Assembly: GCA_036940085.1 (NCBI GenBank)
Contig: JALLBK010000737.1
Span: forward strand, 1 to 20,138
From: Discostella pseudostelligera
Taxonomy: Eukaryota > Bacillariophyta > Thalassiosirophyceae > Thalassiosirales > Thalassiosiraceae
Direction of reading: 5' to 3'
Length of the DNA stretch: 20,138 nucleotides
A program made the translations under genes and the position numbers. Numbering within the stretch: position 1 is the stretch's first letter; each line of letters starts with the position of its first letter. The notes beneath the pieces were generated by a model that saw nothing but the letters and a program-made list of their open reading frames with translations, did no database searches and was not told where the DNA came from. Below are positions 17,910 to 20,138 of the stretch, in pieces.

Positions 17910-20090
17910 TCATCGACGTCGCGTATCTTGAAGATTTTTTTCTTCCTGCTCCACGATGTCGTCAATATGAAAGGGGACTTCCCCGTCACTTGTCTTAGAC
18001 AAAGCCAGTGAAGGCAAGTTCAGTTCGACGAAACTGTATTCGCTTCCTCCTTCATCGAGGAGGGCAGCTGACGGGCGACGTGCATTGATCAGTTGCCAAC
18101 GAGACCAAGATTCGAAGTAGTCAGGAAACGCAAAGAAGTACTACTTACCATGAGCAATAGGGTCACACGCATAACATACAACACCAATGAAATATCCTGC
18201 AAGACCATACGTGCTCGCTAATATGGCAAACAACGATGTGACAAGCGTGGAGAATAAGTCAGCGACGACCAACCTCTTCGATTCGACCTGTGGCAATCTC
18301 CGCAAACATGGGATACAATTGAGTATCAATGCCAATACTGGCGTTTGTTGCATCATGGTCAACATCAAATGCAGTGTAATCCCCATGAATGCGCCCAAGG
18401 GAATGAATGACACAACGGGATACATGAATGTCAGAATGATAAACATGATGATTCCGGCGAAGAAGACGCTTAAGTTCGTGACGCCGCCCATCCGCAGACC
18501 AAGCAAGCTGGTGTGGGCCAATCCCGTCCCGCCCATCCCTGCCATTAGTCCACTCACTAAGTTACCCACGCCCTGCCCGTAAAAGACACGGTCTTGTTCC
18601 GAGACCACAGACGTGTACTTGTCCGCGACGTTCATGGCCACCATTGTTTCTAGTTGATGGATGCAGAACAACGAAAGTCCGGCGGGTATGATTGCAGCGA
18701 GCGCGTTAAAGTCGAGTAGAGAAGGGAGGTTGTAGTCTGGGTAGAACATGCCCATAAAAGTCTTTGATATCGGTTTCTATGTGACAGAATATGAGAGATG
18801 TGGGGTGAGGTAATATCCGTGTGTGAAAATGATGGACTTTCCTTCTACTTCCAGGCACAATCAGATGAGCTTACCTCCCAAACAAAGTAATCACCAACTG
18901 TCGGCGCCATCCAATCTGATCTTACGACCCGAATAATGCTATTCATGCCCGACAGTAAAATGATTGCCATGAGGCTACTTGGAACAACTGGAATGTACTT
19001 GGGTAAAACGTAACAAATCAGCATGGCAGCGAATGCCTCGACCGACACAATGACCACTTGTTTCGCTGTGGTGTCCCATGGGAGATCGTAACCGAGGAAG
19101 TATGCCCATGGCTGATTCAAAGTGTCTTCCGTGATGCTATAGGTTGTTGATTCCAAATATCTTGTCGGCTCAACGTAAGTATCAGCTACCTCCGCAGTTG
19201 GATCCGATGAAACATCAACATCAGTTGCTTGCATGGCAGGGTATAACTTGAAATATCTCAGCTGCAACGCCACCAACAACACACAGAGTGCATTGACCAT
19301 TCCAATTGTAATTCCCGTGGGTAACAACCTTAAATACTTGCCAAACCCTAGCGCTCCAAACAGAACTTGGCAAATTCCAGACAACATGACAGCGTAGAAA
19401 ATGTACTCCGGTCCATGCATCGACACTAGATATCGAATAGCAATCGCACCCAAACCACTCGGTCCAGCTACCAGCCCTGGTGTGCCTCCTACAATTGGAG
19501 TGAATATATTGGCAATCCACGCAGCCTGAAGTGCATGGAATGGATCCACTCCAGCGATATATGCATAGCTTATACATTCCGGAACTTGGTTTATCGCCAC
19601 AGTCATTCCACTCAATAACTGAACCCAAATAAAGTTCGTATTCCATGAGCTAACACTCTTCAAATCCGTTAGTAGACACATTCCTACCTCAATTCCATCC
19701 GTGTTTGGAGCTAGTACTGATCTAGTACTCAATACATTTGTCTGATTTTCCTCATCGCCATTGAGCGCAGGTATGCCCATTACCTGTGTTGGACTTGGAG
19801 ATCGGTAGCGAGACGGCGGTTGCGATTGTGTATTTTCTAGTTCTAGCCTACGCCGAGGCGTCAAGCTTCTACCTCTGACTCTAGTACTGGAGATGCTGTT
19901 GTTGTGATTGTGATGTCGTGGTGGCGAGACACTCTTGCGACTACGTTGCCTGCTCCTTGATCTTTGCCGTTTACCATAACTCCTACCTCGTGTTAATGCG
20001 GGCATAACGATACCCGATGAGGCAGTGCCATCCGCATAAGTGGCCGATTCAAAATCATGATCGAAGTCGTAGGCTGCGATGTATCTGTCC

Positions 20091-20092
<2 letters not shown>
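17910..20092 (-). CDS. SulP/SLC26-type anion transporter lacking STAS (copy 2)
   Basis: Exons are 20092-18875, 18776-18149 and 18067-17910, giving 667 aa. Intron 1 (18874-18777, 98 nt; GTAAGC, CACATAG) is phase 0 after VGDYFVWE; intron 2 (18148-18068, 81 nt; GTAAGT, CGTCAG) is phase 1. Both positions and phases match copy 1. Exon 3 was found by homology: AALLDEGGSEYSFVELNLPS aligns with copy 1 AAHLNENEGTFSFLELVVPP, then ends after about 50 residues without a STAS domain. The N-terminal 140 residues are Arg/Ser-rich (RSRSRQRSRKS, RSLTPRRR) and longer than in copy 1. Core motifs are QLLSGMTVAINQVPECISYA, GPSGLGAIAIRYLVS, LGKYLRLLPTGITIGMVN and GMGGTGLAHTSLLG. Exon 2 carries about ten extra residues (LRRLPQVESK region) relative to copy 1. 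The transported anion is undetermined. Confidence 0.88.
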
Positions 20093-20124
<32 letters not shown>

Positions 20125-20138
20125 CGATGATGATGATG
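20091..20138. repeat. (ATG/CAT)n microsatellite at window edge
   Basis: A near-perfect ATG triplet repeat with one ATGACG interruption abuts the start codon of SulP copy 2 (minus-strand reading CAT/ATC) and runs off the window. In the SulP frame it reads as Ile codons with one Val, so it is unlikely to be coding and probably lies in the 5' UTR. Confidence 0.85.

Noticed and set aside
1..20138. tRNA, rRNA or snoRNA genes
   Set aside because: No cloverleaf-like box A/box B pairs or rRNA signatures were noticed by reading; a covariance-model scan could not be run.

Overview
The window is nuclear DNA from a eukaryote, most likely a diatom (ochrophyte). The reasons are short spliceosomal introns (69-114 nt, GTAAGT/GTGAGT donors, pyrimidine-rich acceptors), no operon logic, very long His/Ser/Asn/Gln-rich low-complexity proteins, abundant trinucleotide microsatellites, and a PLAC8 protein of the architecture I associate with diatoms. 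The group assignment is inference; eukaryotic status follows directly from the gene structures.

Layout. 1-2360 is non-coding: a 383-bp element with 19-bp terminal inverted repeats and many CAGTAA subterminal motifs, an imperfect ~210-bp tandem duplication, and a CTT/CTG microsatellite. 2361-4691 (+) is a three-exon PLAC8 (Cys-rich) membrane protein gene containing a 9-residue tandem repeat and a 69-nt intron hidden in an open reading frame. Tail-to-tail with it is a three-exon SulP/SLC26 anion transporter (6950-4823, -). A second SulP paralogue (20092-17910, -) lies at the far end in the same orientation, with the same exon structure and intron phases. Both lack the usual C-terminal STAS domain.

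Between the two transporters lie three genes. The first (- strand, 3' end at 7772) is a spliced fusion of a PfkB/ribokinase-type sugar kinase with a xylose-isomerase-like TIM barrel. Upstream of it is a low-complexity protein gene with one membrane segment (11919-10723, -), whose relation to the N-terminus of the kinase fusion is unresolved. Divergent from that, across a 585-bp shared upstream region, is a 1727-codon uninterrupted gene (12505-17688, +) for a giant disordered protein with a short C-terminal coiled coil.

How the genes relate. The two SulP genes are clearly a duplicated pair. The kinase-isomerase fusion would couple aldose/ketose isomerisation to phosphorylation in one polypeptide. 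I see no evidence that the other genes form one pathway. The most noteworthy items are the kinase-isomerase fusion, the STAS-less SulP pair, the cryptic in-frame intron in the PLAC8 gene, the terminal-inverted-repeat element, and a cluster of E2F-like GGCGGGA motifs upstream of the first SulP gene.
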